Positions 34,214 to 44,152 of a DNA stretch of 64,000 nt are shown in pieces. The notes beneath the pieces are model-generated. The model was not told the origin of the DNA. It made no database searches and was given only the letters and a program-made list of their open reading frames with translations. Made by a program: the position numbers and the translations under genes. The stretch is from positions 434,001-498,000 of the forward strand of contig NZ_SJSC01000002.1 in NCBI RefSeq assembly GCF_004352855.1, in the 5' to 3' direction. The first letter of the stretch is position 1. Each line of letters starts with the position of its first letter. Source of the DNA: Marinomonas sp. KMM3893. Lineage in GTDB: Bacteria; Pseudomonadota; Gammaproteobacteria; Pseudomonadales; Marinomonadaceae.

Positions 34214-34457
34214 GTTTTTATTATTTTTCCAAAAGGTGCAATAAAGAGAAAACCAAAGCGTGTGCTCTTTATGATTACTTTTTATTGAATATCTCTGTTT
34301 TTACTTAAAAATAGCCACAAAAGCACGCCTTTTCTATGGTTTTTGTCGAAATATAGATTTCTTAAATAAATCTATAGATGATCGAAAAGTACAATTTTTT
34401 GATCATAATGTGCCTAACGGAAGGGCTTTTAATTCGCCACTATAAACTCACTTTATG

Positions 34458-34474
34458 GCGAGCAATGATCTCGC
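34458..34474. promoter_or_regulatory. Inverted repeat GCGAG-N7-CTCGC before pobA
   Basis: 5 bp arms with a 7 bp spacer, 36 bp before the pobA ATG. It may be part of the PobR-responsive control region or a 5' leader hairpin. Confidence 0.35.
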
Positions 34475-34503
34475 TAAAGAAAAAAAATAAAAGCATAAGG
34501 TGA

Positions 34504-35727
<1,224 letters not shown>

Positions 35728-36001
35728 GTTAAACAAAAAATGAAAGAGGTTGATTATAAAGTATGAAATTACAATTTCTTAAAAAGCCTTATAAATCATT
35801 GGGTTTATAAAATATTTGTATTTTATTTTTGAGCGGAAGGAAAACACCTCCTTCAAAAATAAGATTTTGCTATTCATTTTTCCAATAGATAAAACTCAGA
35901 ATCAATTACCTTTTTAAGGATTTGCTTGTTAGCTTTTAAAGAGAATACTGCAAAGGATCGCAGCACAATATAATAAATATAATGATACTTCGGAGTCGAA
36001 C

Positions 36002-37027
36002 ATGAGAAAAATAATAAAGCAGGCGGCTGTCGCAGCCGTTGCCGTTTCCGCCATTGCTCAAGTACACGCATCCGCTGAATACACTTTGCGTTTCAGTCAC
36101 TTTTTCCCAGAGGTTTCTGGGCAAAGTAAAGAGCTGTTCCATGTGTGGGCAAAATCGGTAGAAGAAGAATCTAATGGGCGCATAGACGTTCAAATCTACC
36201 CTTCCGGTACCTTGGCGAAAGCCACAGGCCAATACGATGCGGTGAAAAACAGCATTGCTGATGTGGCCGTTGCTATTCAGGGTTACACCGCCAACCGTTT
36301 CCCTCTTACACAAATTGTTGAGCTGCCAGGGGTGGCGAAAGACGCTGCGCAAGGCTCTTGCATCGTCGAAAGCTTATACGATGAAGGTTTGATTGCGAAA
36401 GAGTATCGCCAAACCAAGCCTCTGTTTATGTTTACCCATGGGCCTGGTGTGCTGCACACCACAGACAAAGAAATTAAAACCCCAGAAGATTTAGCGGGCT
36501 TACGCATTCGTCGTCCGACTTCTGTGGTCGCGAAACTATTAGAAGGACTCGGTGCTCAGCCTGTTGGTATGCCTGCGCCAGACGCTTATCAATCCACTCA
36601 GCGCGGTGTGATTGATGGGGTTGCCTTGCCATGGGAAGGGCAATATACCTTCCGACTTAACGAGTTAACCAAATACCACACAGAAGTGGGTGGCCTTTAT
36701 ACCTTGGCCTTCGTGATGACAATGAACAAGTCCTTCTATAACCGCCTTCCTGCCGATCTTAAAAAGGTCATCGATAACAACTCAGGCATGAAATGGTCTG
36801 AAAAAGCCGCGAAGGTATTTGATGAACTGGATGCGAAAGGGCGTGCCCAAGCCATTGAAATGGGTGACACGATAGACATCATCAAAGATGGTGCAGAAAA
36901 CCCATTGTGGAAACCTGTGCTGTATCAAGCCACCGAAGATTACTTAAAAGAGCTGCAAAAGAAAGGCTTACCCTCTTATAAGGTCTACGCTCGCGCTATC
37001 GAACTATCACAAACCGCGTGTAAATAA
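36002..37027 (+). CDS. TRAP transporter solute-binding protein, probable 4-hydroxybenzoate uptake
   Basis: 341 residues with a signal peptide ending at about HAS (residue 23) and the DctP fold: TLRFSHFFPEVSGQSKELFH, SGTLAKATGQYDAVKNSIAD, TPEDLAGLRIRRPTSVVAKL with the carboxylate-binding Arg, and QSTQRGVIDGVALPWEG. GGAG precedes the ATG. It follows pobA by 274 bp on the same strand and heads dctP-Q-M. That context points to an aromatic acid such as 4-hydroxybenzoate (inference). Confidence 0.9.
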   Translation: MRKIIKQAAVAAVAVSAIAQVHASAEYTLRFSHFFPEVSGQSKELFHVWAKSVEEESNGRIDVQIYPSGTLAKATGQYDAVKNSIADVAVAIQGYTANRFPLTQIVELPGVAKDAAQGSCIVESLYDEGLIAKEYRQTKPLFMFTHGPGVLHTTDKEIKTPEDLAGLRIRRPTSVVAKLLEGLGAQPVGMPAPDAYQSTQRGVIDGVALPWEGQYTFRLNELTKYHTEVGGLYTLAFVMTMNKSFYNRLPADLKKVIDNNSGMKWSEKAAKVFDELDAKGRAQAIEMGDTIDIIKDGAENPLWKPVLYQATEDYLKELQKKGLPSYKVYARAIELSQTACK

Positions 37028-37071
37028 GCGATGATGAAGACTGTTTTTACAGCGTTATCTGGGGACTTTTC

Positions 37072-37581
37072 ATGAAAGCAGTAACCTGTTTTATAGCGCG
37101 AATCACCCATTTTATGCATCTGATTGGCGGCTTCTTTTTAGTCGCCATGATGTGTGTAACCTTAGTGGATGTTGCTACTCGCGGAATCTTTACCCTTACC
37201 GATGGCGCGCTGGATTGGACTTTTACCGGTGGCATAGAGCTGGTTAAGTACAGCTTGTTGTTTACGGTATTGTTTATTTTGCCGCACTCGGTCAGCCGAT
37301 CACAGGTGATTGTTGACCTGTTTACAGACGGTTTTAAAGCCAGAACAAAGGTCATGTTTGAAGCGTTTTATAGTGTTTGCTTTGGCCTATTTGGGGCGGC
37401 GATGGCATATAGTTTTTACCTACACATTGAAGACGCCGCGATGAGTTATGAAACCACTCAAGACCTGATGATCCCATTAACCTACTTTTACTCAGTGGCC
37501 ACATTTGCAACCGTGATGCTGGCTGTTTCTGCGTTTGTCTACGCGTTCGATTTATTAATTTGTGGGAAGGCAGAATCATGA
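37072..37581 (+). CDS. TRAP transporter small permease (DctQ)
   Basis: 169 residues with four predicted spans. MHLIGGFFLVAMMCVTLVDV, GGIELVKYSLLFTVLFILPH and the basic SRSQVIVDLF segment fit the DctQ family. Its TGA overlaps the ATG of dctM (ATGA at 37578-37581). It partners the aromatic-acid-linked TRAP system. Confidence 0.88.
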   Translation: MKAVTCFIARITHFMHLIGGFFLVAMMCVTLVDVATRGIFTLTDGALDWTFTGGIELVKYSLLFTVLFILPHSVSRSQVIVDLFTDGFKARTKVMFEAFYSVCFGLFGAAMAYSFYLHIEDAAMSYETTQDLMIPLTYFYSVATFATVMLAVSAFVYAFDLLICGKAES

Positions 37582-38867
37582 GTACCTCAATGATAGGTTT
37601 AGTTTGCATCGCGTTTATGATGCTATTAATTGTGCTGCGAGCGCCCATTGCGTTAACGATGGCGCTGATTGGCTTTGGTGGGTTTACCTGGATTGTGGCG
37701 TTTGATCCTGCGGTGTCTATTTTGGCAAACGGACCTTTTGAGACTCTGTCGAACTACAGTTTCAGTCCTATTCCTATGTTTATTTTGATGGGGGTATTTG
37801 CCTCAAAAGCCGGCATGTCACAGGCGCTCTTCCAAGGCGCACGAACCATGTTTGGCAGCTGGCGTGGTGGCATGGCATTGGCGGCCGTGACCTCCTGCGG
37901 CATCTTTTCTGCGATTTCAGGTTCTTCTTTGGCGACGGCGGCAAGCATGTCTCGTGTGGCCTTGCCTGAAATGGAGAAAAACGGTTATGCACCGACGCTG
38001 GCCAGTGGTGTGTTAGCGGCAGGCGGTACTTTAGGGGTGATGATTCCACCGTCGATTGCGCTCTTGTTGTATGCCTTGATCACTGAGCAATCGGTGGGCG
38101 ATATGTTTATCGCAGGCATAGTGCCAGGCCTCATGGGCTTGGTGATGTACGGTCTTACTGTGGCCGTGGTGGTGACGCTTTTTCCGAAGAGTGCGAACCC
38201 TGGTGAAGCGACGACGTTAAAGCAGAAAATCATTGGCTTGAAAGGCTTGTTGCCTTTCTCTACGGTGTTCTTGTTTATTATCGGCGGTATTTACACCGGT
38301 TGGTTTACGCCAACTGAAGCCGCTGCTGTGGGTGCAGGTGCGACCTTGGTTATTGCCTTGGCCAGAGGGATGCGCTTCCAGCAATTTCAAGAAGCCGTGA
38401 GCGAAACCTTGGTGATGTCTGCGATGATCTTTTTTATGATCATAGGCGCGGAAATATTTGGTTATTTCTTATCGGTATCGCGTATTTCTTTCTCCTTGGT
38501 GGAGTATGTCGGCAGCTTAAACCTGAGCCCATACATGGTGTTATTGTGTGTGCTTGTTTTGTTTATGTTGCTGGGCTGTGTGATGGACAGTATTGCCATG
38601 CTGTTGCTGACCGTTCCTGTGGTTTATCCCCTGATTGAAGCCGCGGGCTTTGACCCTATCTGGTTTGGTATTGTGGCTGTGATTACCGTTGAGCTGGGGC
38701 TGATAACGCCACCGGTTGGCATGAATGTCTTCGTGATTAAATCAGTGGCGCCGCATATTGGTCTGGGAGACATGTACAAGGGCGTGGTGCCGTTTGTGAT
38801 CTCTGACTTATTGCGCTTGGCCTTGATTGTCGCCTTCCCTGTGATTGCTGTGGGCTTGGTGCATTAA
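37578..38867 (+). CDS. TRAP transporter large permease (DctM)
   Basis: 429 residues, about 12 spans. FSPIPMFILMGVFASKAGMS, then SGSSLATAASMSRVALPEME, GGTLGVMIPPSIALLLYAL and the C-terminal LGLITPPVGMNVFVIKSVAP are DctM hallmarks. Start ATG 37578 is chosen for the 4 nt overlap with dctQ; an upstream ATG at 37560 would lie inside dctQ. A strong terminator ends the operon at 38895. Confidence 0.92.
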   Translation: MSTSMIGLVCIAFMMLLIVLRAPIALTMALIGFGGFTWIVAFDPAVSILANGPFETLSNYSFSPIPMFILMGVFASKAGMSQALFQGARTMFGSWRGGMALAAVTSCGIFSAISGSSLATAASMSRVALPEMEKNGYAPTLASGVLAAGGTLGVMIPPSIALLLYALITEQSVGDMFIAGIVPGLMGLVMYGLTVAVVVTLFPKSANPGEATTLKQKIIGLKGLLPFSTVFLFIIGGIYTGWFTPTEAAAVGAGATLVIALARGMRFQQFQEAVSETLVMSAMIFFMIIGAEIFGYFLSVSRISFSLVEYVGSLNLSPYMVLLCVLVLFMLLGCVMDSIAMLLLTVPVVYPLIEAAGFDPIWFGIVAVITVELGLITPPVGMNVFVIKSVAPHIGLGDMYKGVVPFVISDLLRLALIVAFPVIAVGLVH

Positions 38868-38894
38868 CTGACAAATCGAGTTGAGCAGATAAAC

Positions 38895-38931
38895 AAAAGC
38901 GGCCTCTGTGGATCACAGAGGCCGCTTTTTT
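38895..38931. terminator. Strong terminator after the pobA-linked TRAP operon
   Basis: AAAAGCGGCCTCTGTG pairs perfectly with CACAGAGGCCGCTTTT across a 3 nt loop, followed by T. With A and T runs on both sides it can also end the convergent lipoprotein operon. Confidence 0.92.
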
Positions 38932-38981
38932 ACCTTTACTAATTGGCGAAAAGCTGCCGTCTGGCCATGATACCCAGACGT

Positions 38982-40025
38982 TTATTTCTGGCTGGTCAGC
39001 CAGCTAAATAACGTGCTGATGGCTTGTTGCGACCAATCTTCAGCGGCTTTGTTTTCTGCGCTTTGCTGGTTTTTATCTATTCCACGAGCACTCAGGTTCC
39101 AAGATGCCAAGTGACCATTGTCAGGCCCAATAAGGGACAAGGTGCCTTCTTGGAACACATAATAGCGCCCACTTTGTGTCTGACTATGGCTGGAGGTTTT
39201 AGAGGATAAGCGAAACACACCACCTTGCTTTGCAACCAACCCATATTTGGACAATTCACTTGCCAATAAATGACCTTGCTCGGTGGCAGAAATATCAAAA
39301 CCAAACTGGCTTAGTGCTTGATTGAGTTGACGCTCCGTGGCTTGTAAGTCTTTGTCTGCACGACCGCTTAACCCATTTTGAGTCGAATAGAGATTGAGCT
39401 CATCCTGATAGGTTTTACGTTGGGCAAATAGGCGAATCAATCCCATGTAAGTGCGCCAGTCTTTTACGGCTGCCGTTTGCTCAGGGGTGGTGCTTAACCT
39501 AGCCGCCGCGCTGCGAATCTGGTCGTCGGTGTCGCTTAGCATAGCGGTTAATTTTGCGATGATGCGTTGGCGATCAATGGACTGCAAAACATAGACGTAA
39601 TCGGCGCCTGCGAAACGTTGCTCATTGACGGTTTGTTCTAGTTCAATGGGCGCGGTTTTGACTTGGGTGTACGCGCTTTGTATCCGCACGACTTGCTCGT
39701 GTTGCCCTGAGGTCGACGACACCTGAGTGTCTTGGGTATTAACCTGACTCACTTGGGTACGCAGCTGTTGGGCAATCTGTGCATTGCCGTTTTGCTCTGC
39801 TTGTGAGAACGCCAACGCGAGATTATCGATGCGTGGCGCACTGCCAACACCATACAGGTGAGAGCGATCACTGGGCGGAGACAAGACCCAATCAGGCACA
39901 TCGGATGAGTCTGTCTTGACCAGGCTGTCGCCGCTCAATGCGCTGATGCAGCCGGTTAAGCTGGCGAGACTAAAGGACGCGACGAGCAGCCAGCTAAAAG
40001 ATCGAAACAAGGAGGCTTTGTTCAT
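38982..40025 (-). CDS. LPP20-family lipoprotein
   Basis: 347 residues. Lipoprotein signal with lipobox SLTGC (Cys26), then an LPP20-type domain (VPDWVLSPPSDRSHLYGVGSA, AFSQAEQNGNAQIAQQLRTQ). It starts 2 bp after the lpoB-like stop. Aligned with lpoB and a COG3014 gene, it belongs to a recurrent gammaproteobacterial lipoprotein cluster linked to peptidoglycan and cell-envelope function. The specific role is unknown. Confidence 0.8.
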   Translation of the reverse strand: MNKASLFRSFSWLLVASFSLASLTGCISALSGDSLVKTDSSDVPDWVLSPPSDRSHLYGVGSAPRIDNLALAFSQAEQNGNAQIAQQLRTQVSQVNTQDTQVSSTSGQHEQVVRIQSAYTQVKTAPIELEQTVNEQRFAGADYVYVLQSIDRQRIIAKLTAMLSDTDDQIRSAAARLSTTPEQTAAVKDWRTYMGLIRLFAQRKTYQDELNLYSTQNGLSGRADKDLQATERQLNQALSQFGFDISATEQGHLLASELSKYGLVAKQGGVFRLSSKTSSHSQTQSGRYYVFQEGTLSLIGPDNGHLASWNLSARGIDKNQQSAENKAAEDWSQQAISTLFSWLTSQK

Positions 40026-40027
40026 CG

Positions 40028-40630
40028 TTAGAAGAAACCACCTTTAGTCGCCAGCTTTTTGATTTTCTTCTGACCATTCCATACTTCTCGGTTGGTTGTC
40101 ATGTCGATCAGTTTTAAATCCACTTGATAAAAAGTCACTCGCTCGTCACCGTTCGAATCGACGATGGAGTTGATGGTGCCAGACAAAGCAAAGCCGGCAC
40201 CCTGTTCAAGGCCGAATTTCGCCACAGTATCAGGAGCGGCATTCATTTCTTGATCGCTTCTTTCGGTACGAATGTCTTCACGTTCTTCGCCAGACACCAC
40301 AAAGTCCACTTTACCCGCGCGTAACAGGCTGCGTTTGATGTCATTCACAAAGGTATCCACAGGGATATGTTCTGAGCTTTTGTTGCGAATGGTCTGAATA
40401 ATGACGGTTGGATTGCCTTTTTTCGAGAAGTTGTAATCTCGGTACCAAGGGAAACTCAACATGTCATTGATCATGGCATCGGCGACCAATTTAGAATCGA
40501 TGTCGTTCCAGCGATCAGAAACCGCCACTTCTTTGTCCGTGTCGATTCGTTTAACACTACCCGAGCAGGCTACTAAGGTAACGGCGAGCAGTATCACAAT
40601 TAAATGTTTCCATTGAGCTAATAGGCGCAT
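40028..40630 (-). CDS. lpoB: LpoB-like penicillin-binding protein activator
   Basis: A 200-residue outer-membrane lipoprotein (lipobox TLVAC). The LpoB domain shows WNDIDSKLVADAMINDMLSF and VIIQTIRNKSSEHIPVDTFVNDIKRSLLRAGKV, and then GAGFALSGTINSIVD and VDLKLIDMTTNREVW. In E. coli LpoB activates PBP1b from the outer membrane. The gene sits between COG3014 and LPP20 genes. Confidence 0.87.
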   Translation of the reverse strand: MRLLAQWKHLIVILLAVTLVACSGSVKRIDTDKEVAVSDRWNDIDSKLVADAMINDMLSFPWYRDYNFSKKGNPTVIIQTIRNKSSEHIPVDTFVNDIKRSLLRAGKVDFVVSGEEREDIRTERSDQEMNAAPDTVAKFGLEQGAGFALSGTINSIVDSNGDERVTFYQVDLKLIDMTTNREVWNGQKKIKKLATKGGFF

Positions 40631-40683
40631 GATCAGAGTCCTTATTTACTTACCTAAAATTTTAGGTGTTTAGAGTCGTCAGT

Positions 40684-42429
40684 TTAGTTTGGGTTACGTA
40701 AGTTCCACACTTTTATTTCATTGGGTTTTAACACAATTTTCCCCAATGAAAAATGTTGCTTGTCTACCGAGTAAGTTGGCTCGTAAGGGCGAGCTGGTAT
40801 TGCTTTACGAGTTAAACGCACTTGCGCAGGCAAGGTGAGCCAGTTGCGCGTGTCGGCAGCCGAAGAGGCGAACACAGACACTTGGCCGATCAAGCTGAGG
40901 ATCAAGCTGGCGGTATCATCTTTGACACTTCGCGCCACCCGATCAGCGAGCCAACTTCGTAATAATTCACGAACCAAGCCTTCGTATATGTCGCGCTGTG
41001 CTTCAAACAGCTGTTCTTGGAAGGCGATATCCGCCAGGGATGTCATGCGGATGGTTTGGCTCGCCGGCTCGGTTTTATCTGTACTTTTGTCAGAGTTTTG
41101 GTCTGTACTTTTACCAGTACTGTTGGCCGTGTCTTTATCTGTGCCGCTGGCGTTTAATGCCAATATAGGGGTTTGGTGGTCGAGTGTAAAACGTGTGTAA
41201 TAGGGCACGGTGACGCGAATAAACTGCTGGGTTAGTAGTGTGTCTAAATGGGCTTGTTCGAGTTGTTTCCACACCGCCGGACCGACAATGACGCGCTTGG
41301 TGAAGACACCACTGACGGCGCCCCAAGCGCCACCCGCTTTGTAATTGGCGATCAAGTTAAGCGGATTAATGTCTGAATACACCATGGTAAACCAGCGAAA
41401 AGCATCGTTTTGTTGCTGGTGGCTGCCGCCGATTACAGGTTGTAATACCAAAGAATAGGCATTCGGGTCGGCGTACAGACGCAGCGACATTTCGCTTTTG
41501 TCTGGAATAAAGCCTTCGTGTTCGAGAATGACGAGCTCTGCGTCGTCTTTTTTGTAGCTGTCTAGCACGGTTTGCATCGGCAAAGAGAGTTTGCTTTTGA
41601 TGAGTTTATTTATTTCATCTTGGCTCCAGCCTCCGCCCTTACGCATCATACGTATGGTGTCTAGCCAGGCGCGTTCTGCGGTCATATCAGACAGGCTATA
41701 TTGTTTGGCGTAACCTGCTTCGTAGAGCTTGGCGGCGTCTTGATAGCTGATACGAGCGTCGTCGTATTGTTTGCTGATCTCATATTGCAGACCTTCTAAA
41801 TAACGCGCCCAAGCGTCATCGCGATAGGCGTATTCTTCGGTACTGCGACCGCCATTATAGAAGTTACCCAGCCAGCTGAGCGCTTTCATATAAAAGGCTT
41901 GGTCTTGTTTCGCGTTTAAATCTTGGTAGCTGGGTTTCTGCGCTTGAATCTCATTGAGTTTATTGTCGATGCGGCGGGCTTCTACCAGAGCGGAGTCCCG
42001 TAGTTTGTCGCGTTGCTCACGATTAGTGGCTTGTTCTGATAAGGCTAAGTAATTGAGAGACTTAAGATAACTGATGTAGATTCGTTCTAAACCACTGCCA
42101 TGGTAATTTTCTTGTCTGGGGTTGCTTAAGAGTGCCCAAGCGCGATTTTTGAAGCTCTTTTGGAAGAAGGTATCGCTAAGCTCATCGGCTTGTTCCAGCA
42201 AGGCGTTACTGCGCTGATAATCCCCTTGATTCTGCGCCAATGCGCCCGTTTCAAGGAAATAGAGTAATTGGTCATGGGGGCTGTCGTGCAACGCTTTGGT
42301 GAGTTGGTTTTCCGCGTTTTTCCAATCGCCTTGTTTGGCCAGGGTTAAGCCTTGGTCTATTTCCTGTTTATAGGTCGCGCAACCCGTCAATAGGGTGAAA
42401 GTTACGCAAATAATAGCCCACTTCAACAT
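40684..42429 (-). CDS. COG3014-family TPR-like lipoprotein
   Basis: 581 residues. Lipobox LLTGC follows a short signal, then TPR-like helices (GLTLAKQGDWKNAENQLTKAL...; LALSEQATNREQRD; DDARISYQDAAKLYEAGYA). A low-complexity linker rich in Asp, Lys, Ser and Thr (about 430-455) leads to a C-terminal domain with FLEAQRDIYEGLVRELLRSW. The family commonly adjoins lpoB, so an envelope role is likely. Its ATG overlaps the stop of the 41-residue ORF (TAATG). Function unknown. Confidence 0.85.
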   Translation of the reverse strand: MLKWAIICVTFTLLTGCATYKQEIDQGLTLAKQGDWKNAENQLTKALHDSPHDQLLYFLETGALAQNQGDYQRSNALLEQADELSDTFFQKSFKNRAWALLSNPRQENYHGSGLERIYISYLKSLNYLALSEQATNREQRDKLRDSALVEARRIDNKLNEIQAQKPSYQDLNAKQDQAFYMKALSWLGNFYNGGRSTEEYAYRDDAWARYLEGLQYEISKQYDDARISYQDAAKLYEAGYAKQYSLSDMTAERAWLDTIRMMRKGGGWSQDEINKLIKSKLSLPMQTVLDSYKKDDAELVILEHEGFIPDKSEMSLRLYADPNAYSLVLQPVIGGSHQQQNDAFRWFTMVYSDINPLNLIANYKAGGAWGAVSGVFTKRVIVGPAVWKQLEQAHLDTLLTQQFIRVTVPYYTRFTLDHQTPILALNASGTDKDTANSTGKSTDQNSDKSTDKTEPASQTIRMTSLADIAFQEQLFEAQRDIYEGLVRELLRSWLADRVARSVKDDTASLILSLIGQVSVFASSAADTRNWLTLPAQVRLTRKAIPARPYEPTYSVDKQHFSLGKIVLKPNEIKVWNLRNPN

Positions 42430-42554
42430 TAATGCCCTTTGCCTAGAAATTGGTTAATAAAAAGAACGCCAATCAATGCCATGCAGGCTAAGTAAAGTAA
42501 AAGCCAGCGAGCTTTAAGGCAATATGGACAAGGCTTTTTCTTTTTTTTCGTCAT
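42429..42554 (-). CDS. Candidate 41-residue membrane protein with CPYC motif
   Basis: ORF beginning MTKKKKKPCPYCLKAR, then a hydrophobic segment WLLLYLACMALIGVLFIN and a short tail ending GKGH. The five lysines and following arginine predict a cytoplasmic N-terminus and one span. Cys9-x-x-Cys12 could bind metal or be redox-active. Its stop overlaps the COG3014 start (TAATG), which argues for real coupled translation. The Shine-Dalgarno is weak. It may be the first gene of the lipoprotein operon; no name is known to me. Confidence 0.5.
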   Translation of the reverse strand: MTKKKKKPCPYCLKARWLLLYLACMALIGVLFINQFLGKGH

Positions 42555-42614
42555 GATGGGTAAACGCCAAGTTAATGGTTACTGTTGGAGCGCATCTAAC
42601 GACTACTATGCCAC

Positions 42615-42641
42615 AAAAAAGGAGGCACAGGGCCTCCTTTT
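42615..42641 (-). terminator. Terminator after secB
   Basis: On the minus strand, AAAAGGAGGC and GCCTCCTTTT form a stem followed by T residues, about 25 bp after the secB stop. Confidence 0.85.
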
Positions 42642-42665
42642 ATAAGCAAAAAACGTGCACACGGG

Positions 42666-43145
42666 TTATTGTGTTGTGGCCGCTTCAGCTTGTTGTTTCT
42701 GAAGATTTTCTAAGTAAAGCGCATCAAAGTTGATTGGCGCTAGCATCACGGCAGGGAAACTGCCTTTAACAATGGTCGCATCAACATTTTCACGCGCATA
42801 AGGGAACAATGTTGCTGGACAGAAAGCGCCTAATGCGTGGTGCAATTGCTGATCGTCTAGACCGGCAATGACAAACAATCCACCTTGTTGAACTTGCACA
42901 AGGTAAGCAGGTTCATTGGCATTTTTCACATTCAAAGTGATATCTAACACGACTTCATAAACGCTTTCACCCACTTGGCGACTGCGAGTGTTCAATTCCA
43001 TGGCCACTTCTGGTTGCCATTCTTCTTGGAAAACCATTGGAGAGCGTGGAGATTCAAAAGAAATGTCTTTTAGAAATACGCGTTGTAAAGAAAGCTGAGG
43101 ACCTTGTTCTTCTTGGTTTACTGCCGCTTCGTTATTATCAGCCAT
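42666..43145 (-). CDS. secB: SecB export chaperone
   Basis: A 159-residue homotetrameric chaperone that holds precursors for SecA. LQRVFLKDISFESPRSPMVF, LVQVQQGGLFVIAGL and HALGAFCPATLFPYARENVD are SecB signatures. The gene follows grxC and yibN, the conserved order in Gammaproteobacteria. gpsA, which normally follows, is replaced here by the lipoprotein operon. Confidence 0.96.
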   Translation of the reverse strand: MADNNEAAVNQEEQGPQLSLQRVFLKDISFESPRSPMVFQEEWQPEVAMELNTRSRQVGESVYEVVLDITLNVKNANEPAYLVQVQQGGLFVIAGLDDQQLHHALGAFCPATLFPYARENVDATIVKGSFPAVMLAPINFDALYLENLQKQQAEAATTQ

Positions 43146-43239
43146 TATTATTCCTTTTTCTTATGAAGAGTGTTCCGATTTACTGTCCTAGACAGCGATA
43201 TCGTTGTTATTTTTCCGGATGCTATTTTTGCCGCTTTAT

Positions 43240-43494
43240 TTAGTGAGCAAGCAAAGCATCCAGTTTTTGTTCACGTTCTAACGCAAACAAGTCGTCACAA
43301 CCGCCAACGTGTTGTTCACCGATCCAAATTTGAGGAACCGTATGACGACCGCTTTTTTCCATCATTTCTTGGCGTTTTTTAGGTTGTCCATCCACACGAA
43401 TTTCATCGTATGCGACGTTTTTTGTGCTAAGTAACTGCTTTGCTCGAGTGCAAAACGGGCAGTAGTCACTAGAGTAAATGGTTACTGTTGCCAT
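43240..43494 (-). CDS. grxC: Glutaredoxin 3
   Basis: 84 residues, a class I dithiol glutaredoxin. Active site CPFC in YSSDYCPFCTRAKQL, the TVPQIWIG cis-Pro motif and GGCDDLFAL glutathione contact are intact. It lies between yibN (11 bp upstream) and secB, the classical arrangement. Confidence 0.96.
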   Translation of the reverse strand: MATVTIYSSDYCPFCTRAKQLLSTKNVAYDEIRVDGQPKKRQEMMEKSGRHTVPQIWIGEQHVGGCDDLFALEREQKLDALLAH

Positions 43495-43505
43495 AATAGT
43501 CTCTC

Positions 43506-43928
43506 TTATTTCTTCACTAGAGGAAGGTTAGATGACTGCCATTCAGCGATGCCGCCTTGAAGTTTGAAGACTTTACTAAAGCCTGCTTTTTTCAACTCTT
43601 TCGAGCTAGGGCCAGAATGAATGCCAGATTTACATACTACAATAATAGGGGCATCTTTGTGTTTCTCAAGCTTGCCTAGACTGCTTTTGATCTTAGTCGC
43701 AGGGATGTTTAAAGAGCCGGTGATAAAGCCAGTTTTAAATTCCTTTTCTGGACGAATATCAAGAATCACAGCGTCTTCTGTGTTCATAAGAGTCGTTGCC
43801 GCAGAAGGGGTTAATCCTTGTGGGCCACCTTTTGTTTCAGAGAAAATTAATGTGGCTAGGACAGCTAAAAATACCGCGACCATTTCCCAGTGGTTAGTCG
43901 CAAATTCAATAATTTGATTCATCATCAT
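43506..43928 (-). CDS. yibN: YibN rhodanese-like protein
   Basis: About 140 residues. One N-terminal membrane segment (MVAVFLAVLATLIF) is followed by a rhodanese domain with the active-site loop VVCKSGIHSGPS, which carries the Cys. Start ATG 43928 has an AGG 10 nt upstream; two further ATGs follow in frame, and an in-frame start at 43967 lacks an RBS. It heads yibN-grxC-secB. In E. coli gpmI is its divergent neighbour; here the lysine catabolic block intervenes. Confidence 0.9.
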   Translation of the reverse strand: MMMNQIIEFATNHWEMVAVFLAVLATLIFSETKGGPQGLTPSAATTLMNTEDAVILDIRPEKEFKTGFITGSLNIPATKIKSSLGKLEKHKDAPIIVVCKSGIHSGPSSKELKKAGFSKVFKLQGGIAEWQSSNLPLVKK

Positions 43929-44048
43929 AACGGTAAGACCTGTAAAAAAACTGCCAGCATTATACACGGCCAGCTTAGCGGGTACATACTCCTTATCAGA
44001 GGATGTGGATTCTCAGAAAAAGATTTCTTCAGAACGGGCAAAACAGAC

Positions 44049-44120
44049 AAAAAAGCCAGCCGACTATTTCGCCGCTCGCGTGACAGAATCCTGCTGTCAC
44101 TGAACGAAAAGTCGGCTGGC
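44049..44120 (-). terminator. Large nested terminator after the DUF1338 gene
   Basis: Outer stem GCCAGCCGACT (44055-44065) with AGTCGGCTGGC (44110-44120); inner stem GTGACAG (44080-44086) with CTGTCAC (44094-44100). On the minus strand the 3' arm is followed by TTTTTT, so it can terminate the gene ending at 44153. Confidence 0.75.
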
Positions 44121-44152
44121 GTTTGGAACATCGCCTGTTTTATAAAAAGGCG

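Noticed and set aside
35820-35862. Terminator after pobA
   Set aside because: GAAGGA/TCCTTC forms a stem but no U tract follows on either strand, and a TRAP gene lies downstream in the same direction.
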